Shown piece after piece: positions 32,010 to 40,222 of a stretch of DNA of 44,245 nucleotides. Every line of letters begins with the position of its first letter. Positions within the stretch are counted from its first letter, which is position 1. Location: assembly GCF_017643905.1 (NCBI RefSeq), contig NZ_JAEPMO010000014.1, positions 1 to 44,245 of the forward strand, read 5' to 3'. A program made the position numbers and the translations under genes. Origin of the DNA: Marivita sp. Lineage in GTDB: Bacteria; Pseudomonadota; Alphaproteobacteria; Rhodobacterales; Rhodobacteraceae. The notes under the pieces are model-generated. The model saw only the letters and a list, made by a program, of their open reading frames with translations, was not told where the DNA came from and made no database searches.

Positions 32010-32048
32010 AATCCCCCGCCGTTCCTCCCCGGCGGGGGATTTCTTTTT
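32010..32048 (+). terminator. Terminator-like hairpin within head operon
   Basis: ATCCCCCGCC (32011-32020) and GGCGGGGGAT (32031-32040) form a perfect 10-bp stem with a 10-nt loop, followed by TTCTTTTT. It lies 33 nt after the protease/scaffold stop and 27 nt before the decoration protein gene. It probably reduces transcription between the two parts or protects the 3' end of a processed mRNA; late antitermination would be needed for full readthrough. Confidence 0.75.
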
Positions 32049-32074
32049 GACACCCAATCTTCAGGAGATTGCCC

Positions 32075-32455
32075 ATGTCCGTGCTGACCCAACCGCCCAC
32101 CATGGGCGATGTCCTCAAATACGAGCTGAACCCCAACTTTACCCGCGAGACCGTCACGCTGCTGGCCGGCGCCAGCTACCCTGTCGGCGCTGTGCTGGGC
32201 CGCGTCACCGCGAGCGGCAAGATGAAGCTCAGCACCGCCACTGGCACTGACGGCGCGCAAAACGCTGCCGCTGTCCTGCTTTATGACGTTGATGCAACGG
32301 CTGCGGATGCGACTGGCATCGTCGTCCTGCGTGGGCCTGCCATCGTCTCGAAAGCGGCGCTCGTCTTCGACGCCAGTGTCGATGACGCAGCTAAGACGGC
32401 GGCCAAGCACGCCCAGTTGACCGCGCTCGGCATCATCCCACGCGACGCCGCCTGA
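32075..32455 (+). CDS. Head decoration protein (gpD family)
   Basis: A 126-residue lambda gpD-like protein (FTRETVTLLAGASYPVGAVL, GRVTASGKMKLS, GIVVLRGPAIVSKAALVF). Trimers stabilise the expanded capsid at its three-fold sites. ATG at 32075 is chosen because AGGAG lies 7 nt before it. It sits between scaffold and major capsid, as in lambda. Confidence 0.92.
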   Translation: MSVLTQPPTMGDVLKYELNPNFTRETVTLLAGASYPVGAVLGRVTASGKMKLSTATGTDGAQNAAAVLLYDVDATAADATGIVVLRGPAIVSKAALVFDASVDDAAKTAAKHAQLTALGIIPRDAA

Positions 32456-32496
32456 CCCGGCCGCAAGATTCCTCCCCTCATTCCCCGGAGTTCCCC

Positions 32497-33519
32497 ATGA
32501 CCATCACGCGCAACCCGTTTGACGCGGGCGGCTATTCGCTCGCCGAGATGACGCAGGCCATCAACATCCTGCCCAATCTCTACACCCGCCTCGGCCAGAT
32601 CGGCCTCTTCCGCTTCGAGGGCGTGACGCAACGCTCGGTTGTCATCGAACAGCGCGAGGGGGTGCTGAGCCTCCTGCCCTCGGTCCCGCTGGGCGCGCCA
32701 GCCACGGTCGGCACCCGCGAGCAGCGCTCGATGCGCAGCTTTGCCCTGCCCTGGATCCCGCATGACGACGTGATCCTGCCCGCCGACATTCAGGGCATGC
32801 CTGCGCTGGGCCTATCAGACGCAGCCGATCCGCTTGTTGATGTCATGAACCGCAAGCTGACACTGATGCGTCGCAAGCACGCTCAGACCCGCGAATACAT
32901 GGAGATGAACGCGCTGCGCGGCATCGTGAAGGATGGCGCGGGCACGACCCTCTACAACTACTTCACCGAGTTCGGGCTGGAGATGATCTCGGTCGACTTC
33001 GTCTTCGGCACCGCGGGCACCAACATCCAGAGCAAGGTTCGCACCGTGCTGCGCGGGATCGAGGACAACCTGCTCGGCGAGACCATGACCACGGCGCATG
33101 CGCTGGTCAGCTCGGAATTCTTCGACAAGCTGATCAGCCACCCGAAGACCGAAGAGGCCTACAAGTTCTTCTCGGCCACCGGCGGCCAGCCGCTGCGCGA
33201 GGACATGCGCCGCGCCTTCCCGTTCGCGGGCATCCTCTTCGAGGAATACAACGGCTCGGTCACGCTCTCGAATGGCACCTCCGAACGGCTGATCCCCGCA
33301 GGCGAAGGGATAGCGTTTCCCTTGGGGACTTTTGATACCTTCACCACCTATGGTGGGCCTGCGAACCTGCTGGAAACCGCCAACACGGTCGGTCTGCCGC
33401 TTTACGCGCGGCAGATGATGGATGCGAAGGGCCGCTGGATTGATCTGATGACCGAGGCCTCGATCCTGCCGGTGAACAAGCGCCCACGGCTGGCGATCCG
33501 GATCTTCAGCTCGAACTGA
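32497..33519 (+). CDS. Major capsid protein (gpE family)
   Basis: The 340 residues are the same size as lambda gpE. Features of the family include the N-terminal NPFDAGGYSLAEMTQAINIL, LARMGR-equivalent LYTRLGQIGLFRFEGVTQRS, and central GTNIQSKVRTVLRGIEDNLLG. It forms the icosahedral shell with the HK97 fold. It follows the gpD gene in the expected order. Confidence 0.95.
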   Translation: MTITRNPFDAGGYSLAEMTQAINILPNLYTRLGQIGLFRFEGVTQRSVVIEQREGVLSLLPSVPLGAPATVGTREQRSMRSFALPWIPHDDVILPADIQGMPALGLSDAADPLVDVMNRKLTLMRRKHAQTREYMEMNALRGIVKDGAGTTLYNYFTEFGLEMISVDFVFGTAGTNIQSKVRTVLRGIEDNLLGETMTTAHALVSSEFFDKLISHPKTEEAYKFFSATGGQPLREDMRRAFPFAGILFEEYNGSVTLSNGTSERLIPAGEGIAFPLGTFDTFTTYGGPANLLETANTVGLPLYARQMMDAKGRWIDLMTEASILPVNKRPRLAIRIFSSN

Positions 33520-33531
33520 GGCCGCTGAGAC

Positions 33532-33843
33532 ATGACGGCCTTTGCCGTGGCCCTCGATCTGCTCTTCGCTGATCCGAACCTCGCCCACGAGGCCTGGCAT
33601 CGTGACAGCGAAGGGCAGTTCACCCGCATCCGCATCATCATGCGTCGCAATGATGATGTGACCACGTTCGGGGCAGCGCGCTTGGTCTCAGAGACTATGC
33701 GCTTTGACGTGCGCGTCTCGGAACTTCCCGCGCCCCGTCCTGACGAGCAGATCCTCATCGGTGATGAAACATTCCTGATCCAGGGCGAGCCGATCCGTGA
33801 TCGGGAGCGCTTGATCTGGACAGTCGAGGCAACGCCCGCGTGA
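33532..33843 (+). CDS. Head-tail connector protein (FII/gp-like)
   Basis: A 103-residue beta-rich protein (DPNLAHEAWHRDSEGQFTRI, PDEQILIGDETFLIQGEPIR) in the position of lambda FI/FII between capsid and minor tail genes. The family resemblance is moderate. It likely completes the head-to-tail interface. The stop overlaps the following GTG start (GTGA). Confidence 0.75.
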   Translation: MTAFAVALDLLFADPNLAHEAWHRDSEGQFTRIRIIMRRNDDVTTFGAARLVSETMRFDVRVSELPAPRPDEQILIGDETFLIQGEPIRDRERLIWTVEATPA

Positions 33844-34469
33844 AACTCGACCTCTCCGTCACGGGCGACATCGTCAACGCCATGCGCGCTGAAATCCTCG
33901 CTGGCGAAAAGGCCGTAACCACGGCCATGCACGTTGCAGGCGCTGGTCTTAAATCCGACTGGCGCGCCCAGATCACGCGCGCTCGCCTTGGACAGCGGCT
34001 TGCCAACACGATCAGGTCCAAGACCTTTCCGGCGGCGGGCGAAAGCCTCGAGGCGGCCGCACTGGTCTGGTCCAACGCACCCCAGATCATCGGGGCGCAT
34101 GACACGGGACCCTTGATCAGGTCGAAAGACGGGTTCTGGCTTGCCATCCCAACGCCTGCGGCTGGTAAGGGCACGCGCGGCAAAGCGCTCACGCCCGGTG
34201 AATGGGAAAGGCGGCGCGGTCTGCGCCTGCGCTTTGTCTATCGGCGAAACGGTCCAAGCTTGCTCGTGGCCGATGGGCGGCTGAACAGCCGTGGACTGGG
34301 CGTGGCATCACGGTCCAAGAGCGGCCGCGGACAGAGCACGGTGCCCATCTTTCTCCTGGTGCGGCAGGTGAAAATGTCGAAACGGCTTTCGCTGGCGCGG
34401 GACGCCGAACGGGCGCAGGCGGCGATACCGGGCCTGATCGTGGCGAACTGGCTGGAGGAACGATCTTGA
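33840..34469 (+). CDS. DUF6441 protein, minor tail (gpZ position)
   Basis: A 209-residue protein of DUF6441 type, with an N-terminal helix (KLDLSVTGDIVNAMRAEI), basic region (RAQITRARLGQRLANTIRSK), and AGKGTRGKALTPGEWERRRG. It starts at GTG within the previous stop. In gene order it takes the place of lambda Z, a tail-completion protein. Its 3' end converges with the antisense toxin gene at 34483. Confidence 0.8.
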   Translation: MKLDLSVTGDIVNAMRAEILAGEKAVTTAMHVAGAGLKSDWRAQITRARLGQRLANTIRSKTFPAAGESLEAAALVWSNAPQIIGAHDTGPLIRSKDGFWLAIPTPAAGKGTRGKALTPGEWERRRGLRLRFVYRRNGPSLLVADGRLNSRGLGVASRSKSGRGQSTVPIFLLVRQVKMSKRLSLARDAERAQAAIPGLIVANWLEERS

Positions 34470-34482
34470 GTGGCAATACCCT

Positions 34483-34773
34483 TCAGTATCCGGCCTCACG
34501 CTGATGACGCACGGCCAGAATAACGGCAGCCTCCGCATCGAGGCGATACAGCGCGACGTAACCGCTGCCTCCAAAGGTGATGAACCACTCGCGAAACTCT
34601 GGATCCATGTGCTCCATGGGGCGCCCTGCCCCCGGCTGGTCGCGCAATATCTGCATCCCTTCACGGATCGACTTCGCCGCACGGCGTGCTGCGTCAGGAT
34701 TTTTCTCGGCCAAAAACTTGTAAAGCCGCTCAACATCCCGCAGCGCGGCGGGAGACCAGATCAGTTGTGGCAT
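34483..34773 (-). CDS. ParE-family toxin, antisense in tail operon
   Basis: A 96-residue ParE/RelE protein: QLIWSPAALRDVERLYKFLA, then LRDQPGAGRPMEHMDPEFRE, and a YVALYRLDAEAAVILAVRHQ C-terminal strand with the conserved final RHQ. It overlaps its antitoxin by 13 nt. The pair is transcribed against the late genes around it and so is an insertion (moron) that can be expressed in the lysogen independently of the late promoter. It may act in plasmid-like maintenance of the prophage or in phage exclusion. Confidence 0.9.
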   Translation of the reverse strand: MPQLIWSPAALRDVERLYKFLAEKNPDAARRAAKSIREGMQILRDQPGAGRPMEHMDPEFREWFITFGGSGYVALYRLDAEAAVILAVRHQREAGY

Positions 34774-35045
34774 TCAGGAAGGTCTGCCTCTTCACCAGCT
34801 TCGAGCTTGGCAAGCCAGGCGTCTGCTTCCTCGTATGTCACATGTTGACCCGTGGCTTGATATTCTTGCCACGCCTGAAGTCCGGCTTGGCGAAACGCTT
34901 CGCGCTGTTCCTCGCGGGTGATGAACTGCGCAACCGCTTCACGCAGCATCCAATGCGTCGAGCGATCCCGCGCATCCGCCAGCCGCTTCAGACGGTCACG
35001 GGTTTCTTGGTCGAGCTTCACGGCGATGGGGCGCACAGCATTCAT
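34761..35045 (-). CDS. RHH (CopG/ParD-like) antitoxin
   Basis: A 94-residue protein with an N-terminal ribbon-helix-helix (RPIAVKLDQETRDRLKRLAD, THWMLREAVAQFI) and an acidic C-terminal tail for toxin binding. ATG at 35045 is chosen because AAGGA precedes it and the RHH strand then starts correctly. A perfect 15-bp palindrome lies 23 nt upstream. It is the first gene of the antisense toxin-antitoxin pair. Confidence 0.88.
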   Translation of the reverse strand: MNAVRPIAVKLDQETRDRLKRLADARDRSTHWMLREAVAQFITREEQREAFRQAGLQAWQEYQATGQHVTYEEADAWLAKLEAGEEADLPECHN

Positions 35046-35067
35046 GGGTGAGTCCTTGTGAGTATTC

Positions 35068-35082
35068 ACAGGTATTACCTGT
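35068..35082. promoter_or_regulatory. Perfect palindrome, operator of antisense TA pair
   Basis: ACAGGTA-T-TACCTGT is a perfect 7+7 inverted repeat centred 30 nt upstream of the antitoxin ATG and 55 nt upstream of the rightward tail gene. RHH antitoxins bind this kind of site to autoregulate. Its position could also affect transcripts of the late operon passing through. Confidence 0.6.
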
Positions 35083-35129
35083 AACACGCCTTACCCTCTG
35101 ACAACAGTCAAATTCTTGCACGGTTATCC

Positions 35130-35555
35130 ATGCCCACCCAACGCGAAACTATCCTGACCGCCCTGGCGGACCTGCTCAGGACGATCCCGCATGTGCCTGT
35201 TCTGCGCGGGGAAGTTCTCCCGGAACGCATCCCGCCCGCAGGGATGATGATACTGCGCGACGGCACACCGGGAGAGCCAGGCGTGACGTTGTCGCCGCTG
35301 ACCTATCATTTCCAGCATCGCGCTGAACTCGAGATGATCGTGCAATCGACAACGGGCCGGGACGCCCTTTTCGACGCGCTTGTCGCTCAGATCGGCGCGG
35401 TAATCGCCGCGGACCGGACTTTGCGAGGTCTATGCGACTGGGTCGAGCCGGAGGCTGCTGAACCTGTCGATCTTCCCGTCGAGGGCGCCGCCTCTCTGAA
35501 AGCCGGGATCATTCCGATCACCCTCCACTACGCGACCAGTGACGCGCTGGGCTGA
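35130..35555 (+). CDS. Minor tail protein, U-like tail terminator
   Basis: A 141-residue protein (MPTQRETILTALADLLRTIP, VLRGEVLPERIPPAGMMIL, AELEMIVQSTTGRDALFDAL) with the layout of lambda gpU-type tail terminators. It caps the tail tube during assembly and joins it to the head. It lies directly before the tail tube gene, as U before V in lambda. The antisense TA pair separates it from DUF6441. Confidence 0.75.
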   Translation: MPTQRETILTALADLLRTIPHVPVLRGEVLPERIPPAGMMILRDGTPGEPGVTLSPLTYHFQHRAELEMIVQSTTGRDALFDALVAQIGAVIAADRTLRGLCDWVEPEAAEPVDLPVEGAASLKAGIIPITLHYATSDALG

Positions 35556-35581
35556 CGAGACCAATTCAAGGAGAAACACCA

Positions 35582-36523
35582 ATGGCACGAGCCCAGGGGG
35601 CGCGGGCGCAGATGGCGCTGGCGTTCGAAACGACCTATGGAACGCCGCCTGCGAGCGGCTTCACCAAGATGCCCTTCGCCAGCACGACGCTGGGGGCAGA
35701 ACAACCGCTGCAGACATCGGAACTGCTGGGCTACGGGCGCGATCCGCAGGCACCGATCAAAGATGCGGTGACGGCGGATGGCGATGTGGTCATCCCGATT
35801 GACGCCGAGGCCTTTGGCTTCTGGCTGAAGGCGGGATTTGGAGCGCCCACGACCACCGGCGCGGAAGCGCCCTATAGCCACGAGTTCCGGTCCGGAAACT
35901 GGGCGCTGCCGTCGTTCTCGGTCGAGACCGGGATGCCCGAGGTGCCGCGCTATGCGATGTATTCTGGCTGCATGGTGGATAGCCTCAACTGGCAGATGGC
36001 GCGCTCTGGGCTGCTGACAGCCACGGCCAGCATTGTGGCGCAGGGGGAAACGATCGCCACGACTACGGCAGCGGGAACGTCCGCCAATATCGCGCTGAAA
36101 CGCTTCGGGCACTTCAACGGGGCGATCACGCGAAACGGCGCGAACATTGGCAACGTCGTCTCCGCCGACCTGACCTATGCCAACAATCTTGACCGCATTG
36201 AGACGATACGAGCGGATGGCAAGATCGACGGTGCGGATCCCTCGATTGCGGCGCTGACCGGCAATGTCGTCGTGCGCTTCGCGGATCAGACACTGGTGCA
36301 ACAGGCGATCAACGGCGAGGCCTGTGAACTTGAGTTCTCCTACACACTTGCAACCGGCGAGAGCCTGACCGTCACCGCGCATGCCGTTTATCTCCCACGC
36401 CCCCGGATCGAGATCTCGGGCCCGCAGGGCGTGCAGGCGACCTTCGACTGGCAGGCTGCAAGCGACCCGGTGGTGGGCCGGATGTGCACCGTGACGCTCA
36501 CCAATGACCGCGAGGCTTACTGA
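35582..36523 (+). CDS. Phage tail tube (major tail) protein
   Basis: A 313-residue major tail protein: N-terminal ARAQGARAQMALAFETTYGT, central repeat-like beta segments with GNWALPSFSVETG, and a C-terminal domain (PRIEISGPQGVQATFDWQAA) like the Ig-like extension of gpV. Hexameric rings stack to form the non-contractile tail. AAGGAG precedes the ATG at 35582. Order and length fit siphovirus tails. Confidence 0.88.
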   Translation: MARAQGARAQMALAFETTYGTPPASGFTKMPFASTTLGAEQPLQTSELLGYGRDPQAPIKDAVTADGDVVIPIDAEAFGFWLKAGFGAPTTTGAEAPYSHEFRSGNWALPSFSVETGMPEVPRYAMYSGCMVDSLNWQMARSGLLTATASIVAQGETIATTTAAGTSANIALKRFGHFNGAITRNGANIGNVVSADLTYANNLDRIETIRADGKIDGADPSIAALTGNVVVRFADQTLVQQAINGEACELEFSYTLATGESLTVTAHAVYLPRPRIEISGPQGVQATFDWQAASDPVVGRMCTVTLTNDREAY

Positions 36524-36525
36524 AC

Positions 36526-36894
36526 ATGCTGCGCCTGAACCTGTCGAACGAACCACGCTGGCTTGATTTGGGCCACGGTGTCCGACTGCTTGTAGAGCCG
36601 CTGACGACCGCCATCATGTTGGCCGCGCGCAGCGATCCGGCAATTGTCGCCGCGGCGGTGGAAGCGGACAGCGATGCGGCCCATTCCAACGACGATCTCG
36701 CGCGCATCGTTGCAAAAGCGGTGGCGCGCATCGTCGTCAAGGATTGGGATGGGATTGGCGACGAGGACGACAACCCGCTGCCGCTGACGCCTGAGGGCAT
36801 CGACGCGCTTCTGGAACTCTGGCCGATCTTCGAGGCGTTCCAGACGAAATACATCGCGGGCGCGCTCATTCTGGAAGCGGAAAAAAACGCCTGA
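36526..36894 (+). CDS. Tail assembly chaperone, gpG-like
   Basis: A 122-residue helical acidic protein (LVEPLTTAIMLAARSDPAIV, RIVVKDWDGIGDEDDN). It ends 4 nt after a canonical slippery A AAA AAC, so it is the zero-frame product of a G/GT pair. Gene position (tail tube, this, tape measure) is that of lambda G. It coats the tape measure during tail assembly. Confidence 0.85.
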   Translation: MLRLNLSNEPRWLDLGHGVRLLVEPLTTAIMLAARSDPAIVAAAVEADSDAAHSNDDLARIVAKAVARIVVKDWDGIGDEDDNPLPLTPEGIDALLELWPIFEAFQTKYIAGALILEAEKNA

Positions 36895-37220
36895 CCGCTC
36901 TCGCCGACTGGGAGTTCGGCGGGGGCGGCGACTATTGCGCGGCGTGCACCTCTATGTGCGCGGAATGCCCACGGACCCTGCACAAACCTCTCACTTTGGA
37001 AGGCTGGCAGGTCTGGGATCTGGTACAGCGCCTCGGCGGACAGGTGCGCGTCGTGGGCGGCATGAGTGGCGGCGCTATCCTCGGCTGGGACATGGGCGCT
37101 GCCCTGCAACTTGGCGCAGCCCTCGGGCTTTCGCCCCTGATCATCGCAGAACTGCTGCCGCCCATCGAGGCGGTGATGGTGCGCAAGACAAACGAAGAGA
37201 TCGAACACCGTCATGGCTGA
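36526..37220 (+). CDS. Tail assembly chaperone GT-like, -1 frameshift product
   Basis: Reading shifts by -1 at 36882-36888 (A AAA AAC, in frame as GAA AAA AAC). The -1 frame continues from CGC CTG without a stop to 37220, adding 110 residues to 121 for a 231-residue product. The extension has a CAACTSMCAECP motif (Cys-x2-Cys-x3-Cys-x2-Cys), then LEGWQVWDLVQRLGGQ and a hydrophobic Gly/Ala-rich helix region. A separate ATG at 36954 opens the same frame but without a ribosome site. It is analogous to lambda gpGT, which binds tape measure and tail tube. Confidence 0.8.
36882..36888 (+). other. Slippery heptamer A AAA AAC (-1 frameshift)
   Basis: The heptamer is exactly in the zero frame (GAA AAA AAC GCC TGA), with the stop two codons later. 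It is among the most efficient known -1 sites in bacteria. The GC-rich sequence after the stop could fold into a stimulatory structure, which I did not verify. Confidence 0.8.
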
Positions 37221-39633
37221 GAAGAAGGTATCCGTCCGCCTCTCCGCGACCGGCGGGCGCCAAGTGCGTGCCGAGTTGGAAGGTGTCGGCGAGGCGGGTA
37301 GCCGCGGCATGGGGCGCCTGTCGCGCGAGATGGACCAGGCCAATGCGCGCATGGCGGCCTTCGCGCGCCGGGCGCAGATTGCCGCGGCCGCCGCAGCCGC
37401 TGCGGTTGCCGCGGCAGGTGTTGCCATGGTGCGCAACGGGCTCTCAAGCATCGACGCCCAGGCCAAACTTGCGCAATCGCTCGATACTACGGTGGCCTCG
37501 ATCCAGGTTCTGGAGCGGGCGGGCGAACTTGCCGGGGTCTCGATGTCGGGGATTGAGCAAGCCACCAAGGATCTGACGCGACGCCTCAGCCAGGCGGCTG
37601 CAGGAACCGGGCCTGCCATCGCTGCGCTTGACCAACTTGGGCTATCAGCCGTCGATCTGATGGCGATGCCACTTGATGAGCGTGTGGCAGCGATCAACAC
37701 GGCCATTGAAGCCTTTGTGCCTGCGGCGCAGCAGGCGGCTGTTGCAGGACAGCTCTTTGGCGAGGAAGGCTCCATCGCCATGGCGCGTATCGACAGCGCG
37801 GCCTTGCGTCAGGCGACGCAGGATATGCGCGACTTCGGCGTCATTGTGTCCGAGCAGGATGCGGATCAGATCGAGCAGACCAATGATGCGATCTCGCGTT
37901 TGGGGCTGATCTGGCGGGGCGTATCAAACCAGCTTGCGGTCGCGGCAGCCCCGGCGCTTGAGCGCGTGGCTGGGGTCTTGGCAGGGCTTGCGCGGGTCAG
38001 TGGTCCGTTGGGCCAGGCCATTCAGGGTCTTTTTGCCAATCTTGAGCGCATGACGATCTATACTGGCACCTTTGTCACCTTCCTTGCAGGACGCTGGGTC
38101 GCGGCGATGGCTGCCGCGGCGCTGTCAGTGCGCGGGCTCGCCACTACGCTGGTGGTGCTCAGAGGCGCCTTGATCCGCACCGGCATTGGCGTCCTGATCG
38201 TCGGCGCGGGCGAGCTGGTTTATTGGTTCACCCGGTTGGCCTCCAGTGCAGGCGGCTTTGGCGAAGCCATGGCCCTCTTGAAGGACGTCGCAGTCGAGGT
38301 CTGGGACCGGATCAAGATGGGGGCATCAAGCGTTGGGGCCGCGGCCACAGCCATGTTCTACGATCTGAAGGCTGATGCCGCTTCAGGCATGGCCGGCGCC
38401 ATCGAGAGCGTCGTTAGCTTCGGCAACACCACCGCCAACACGTTTGAGGGCGCACTTTTGGCCGTGCGCGAGATTTGGTCGCGCTTGCCGGATGTGATCG
38501 GGGATCTGGTCTTCTCGGCTGCAAACCGCATGCTTGACGGGATCGAAGCCATGCTGAACGGCGCAATCCGCAGGATTGACGCGTTCACGGGTCGAATTCG
38601 CGATGCGCTGGCGGCGGTCGGGATCGAGACGACCTTTGGTCAGATCGGCGAAATCAGTCTCGATGACATCCCGAACCCGTTTGCCGGGGCCTCCGCAGAT
38701 GCTGGAACGGCAGCGGCAAATGCCTTTCGCCGAGCCTTCGAGGACAACCCGCTCTCGGCCCCTGACCTTGGCCTTGATGGCATTGCGGCGGATGCCCTGG
38801 AAACAGCCAATATTTACCGGCGTGCCGCCACGGACCTCGCCAATGGCGCGACAGCCCCACTCACCTCTTGGGGCGCACTTCGCGATGCTGTTGCGGGCAC
38901 GGGTGAAGAAGGCGCGGCGGCGCTAGATGAGGCCACGGCCTCTGCAGATCGCCTATCGGATGCCATGGGCCGAGCTGGTGGTGCAGCCGGGAGCGCTGGC
39001 GAACGGGTCGCCACCGGGTGGCTTGCCGTGTCGGAATCCCTTCAAGCCTACGCCACGGATGCGCTGAACTGGGGCAAGGGCCTTGGCGAAACATTGACCG
39101 GCGCCTTCAGCGGTGCGGAAAGCGCGTTCCGGAGCTTTGTTGAAACGGGTAAATTCGACTTCAAGGGCCTCGTGCGCTCTATCCTGGCGGACCTTGCGGT
39201 TCTGTCGTTCAAGCGCGCGGTGCTGGGGCCCATCGCCTCGGCGCTCTCCGGCATCTTTGGCTGCGGGTCCGTTGCGGCGGCCGTCTCGCATGCGGGCGGT
39301 ATCGTTGGGCTTTCCGGACATAGTCGCTCGGTGCCTGCGATGGCCTTTGCTGCTGCGACGCGGATGCATTCCGGCGGTTGGGCTGGTCTCCGCCCCGACG
39401 AGGTCCCGACGATCCTGCAGCGCGGGGAGCGGGTGCTGAACCGGCGCGAGGCGGCGGACTATGGTCGGGGCGGCAGCATTGGCGCGGGCGTCACCGTGAA
39501 CATCGACGCGCGCGGGGCACAGATTGGCGCGGCCGAGCAGATCGACGCGCGCCTTCGCGCGGCGATCCCAGAGATCGCCCGCATCGCCAAGGAAAGCGTG
39601 GCTGATGGCCGACGCCGAGGTCAGGTGATCTGA
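37213..39633 (+). CDS. Phage tail tape measure protein
   Basis: An 806-residue protein: N-terminal helical region (LEGVGEAGSRGMGRLSREMD, Ala-rich helix at about 50-72), transmembrane-like segments near 300-345 (MAAAALSVRGLATTLVVLRG; VLIVGAGELVYWF), and a Gly/Ala-rich C-terminal region with FSGAESAFRSFVETGKFDFK and lambda H-type GLSGHSRSVPAMAF. It determines tail length and is ejected with the DNA. It overlaps the frameshift product by 8 nt. Confidence 0.93.
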   Translation: MAEKKVSVRLSATGGRQVRAELEGVGEAGSRGMGRLSREMDQANARMAAFARRAQIAAAAAAAAVAAAGVAMVRNGLSSIDAQAKLAQSLDTTVASIQVLERAGELAGVSMSGIEQATKDLTRRLSQAAAGTGPAIAALDQLGLSAVDLMAMPLDERVAAINTAIEAFVPAAQQAAVAGQLFGEEGSIAMARIDSAALRQATQDMRDFGVIVSEQDADQIEQTNDAISRLGLIWRGVSNQLAVAAAPALERVAGVLAGLARVSGPLGQAIQGLFANLERMTIYTGTFVTFLAGRWVAAMAAAALSVRGLATTLVVLRGALIRTGIGVLIVGAGELVYWFTRLASSAGGFGEAMALLKDVAVEVWDRIKMGASSVGAAATAMFYDLKADAASGMAGAIESVVSFGNTTANTFEGALLAVREIWSRLPDVIGDLVFSAANRMLDGIEAMLNGAIRRIDAFTGRIRDALAAVGIETTFGQIGEISLDDIPNPFAGASADAGTAAANAFRRAFEDNPLSAPDLGLDGIAADALETANIYRRAATDLANGATAPLTSWGALRDAVAGTGEEGAAALDEATASADRLSDAMGRAGGAAGSAGERVATGWLAVSESLQAYATDALNWGKGLGETLTGAFSGAESAFRSFVETGKFDFKGLVRSILADLAVLSFKRAVLGPIASALSGIFGCGSVAAAVSHAGGIVGLSGHSRSVPAMAFAAATRMHSGGWAGLRPDEVPTILQRGERVLNRREAADYGRGGSIGAGVTVNIDARGAQIGAAEQIDARLRAAIPEIARIAKESVADGRRRGQVI

Positions 39634-39634
39634 G

Positions 39635-40222
39635 ATGGCCATTCCTGTTTTGCCGCTGACGCTTGTGTCCTCGCTCGAGCGGCGACTGGTCACGTCTGTG
39701 GCCGAGGCGAGCTCGCCGTTCACTGGCACGTCCCAGATCCAGGACTGGGGTGCCTCCTGGTGGGAATACCAGATCGAGATGGCAGTGACCCAAGGGGCCA
39801 AGGCCCGGAGGCTTTCGGCCTTCTTCACCGCCCTTGGTGGACTGCGGGGCCGATTCCTGTTCTCCGATCCCTCGATCGAGGTGCCGTTGGCGGCGGGCAA
39901 TCCCTATGTCACCGAGGCGCAGGTCGCTGGGGCATCCACCCTTCGCACGGCCGGTTGGGGACTTGGGCTTCGCGCGGGGGATTTCTTACAGCTGGGTTCG
40001 GATGCCACCACCCGGCTTTATCAGCTGACGGCGGATGTGACGCCCATCGGCAGTGAGGCGATGCTCGCCTTCGTGCCGCCGCTCCGGGCCTCCGTTCCGG
40101 TCGGAACGCTGCTCGGCCTTGATGCCCCGTCGGTTCTTTTGCGGCTGACGTCACCGGTTCCCTCAGTCATCGGCCGGGCGGATCAGCATCGCTTCACGAT
40201 TTCAGCGCGGGAGGTCCTCTGA
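39635..40222 (+). CDS. Tail-tip protein, distal tail-like
   Basis: A 195-residue beta-rich protein (MAIPVLPLTLVSSLERRLVT, IQDWGASWWEYQIEMAVTQG, LGGLRGRFLFSDPS) in the position of lambda M or the distal tail protein Dit. The W-rich segment resembles distal tail proteins that link tube and hub. It starts 1 nt after the tape measure stop and overlaps the next gene by 1 nt (TGATG). Confidence 0.75.
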   Translation: MAIPVLPLTLVSSLERRLVTSVAEASSPFTGTSQIQDWGASWWEYQIEMAVTQGAKARRLSAFFTALGGLRGRFLFSDPSIEVPLAAGNPYVTEAQVAGASTLRTAGWGLGLRAGDFLQLGSDATTRLYQLTADVTPIGSEAMLAFVPPLRASVPVGTLLGLDAPSVLLRLTSPVPSVIGRADQHRFTISAREVL

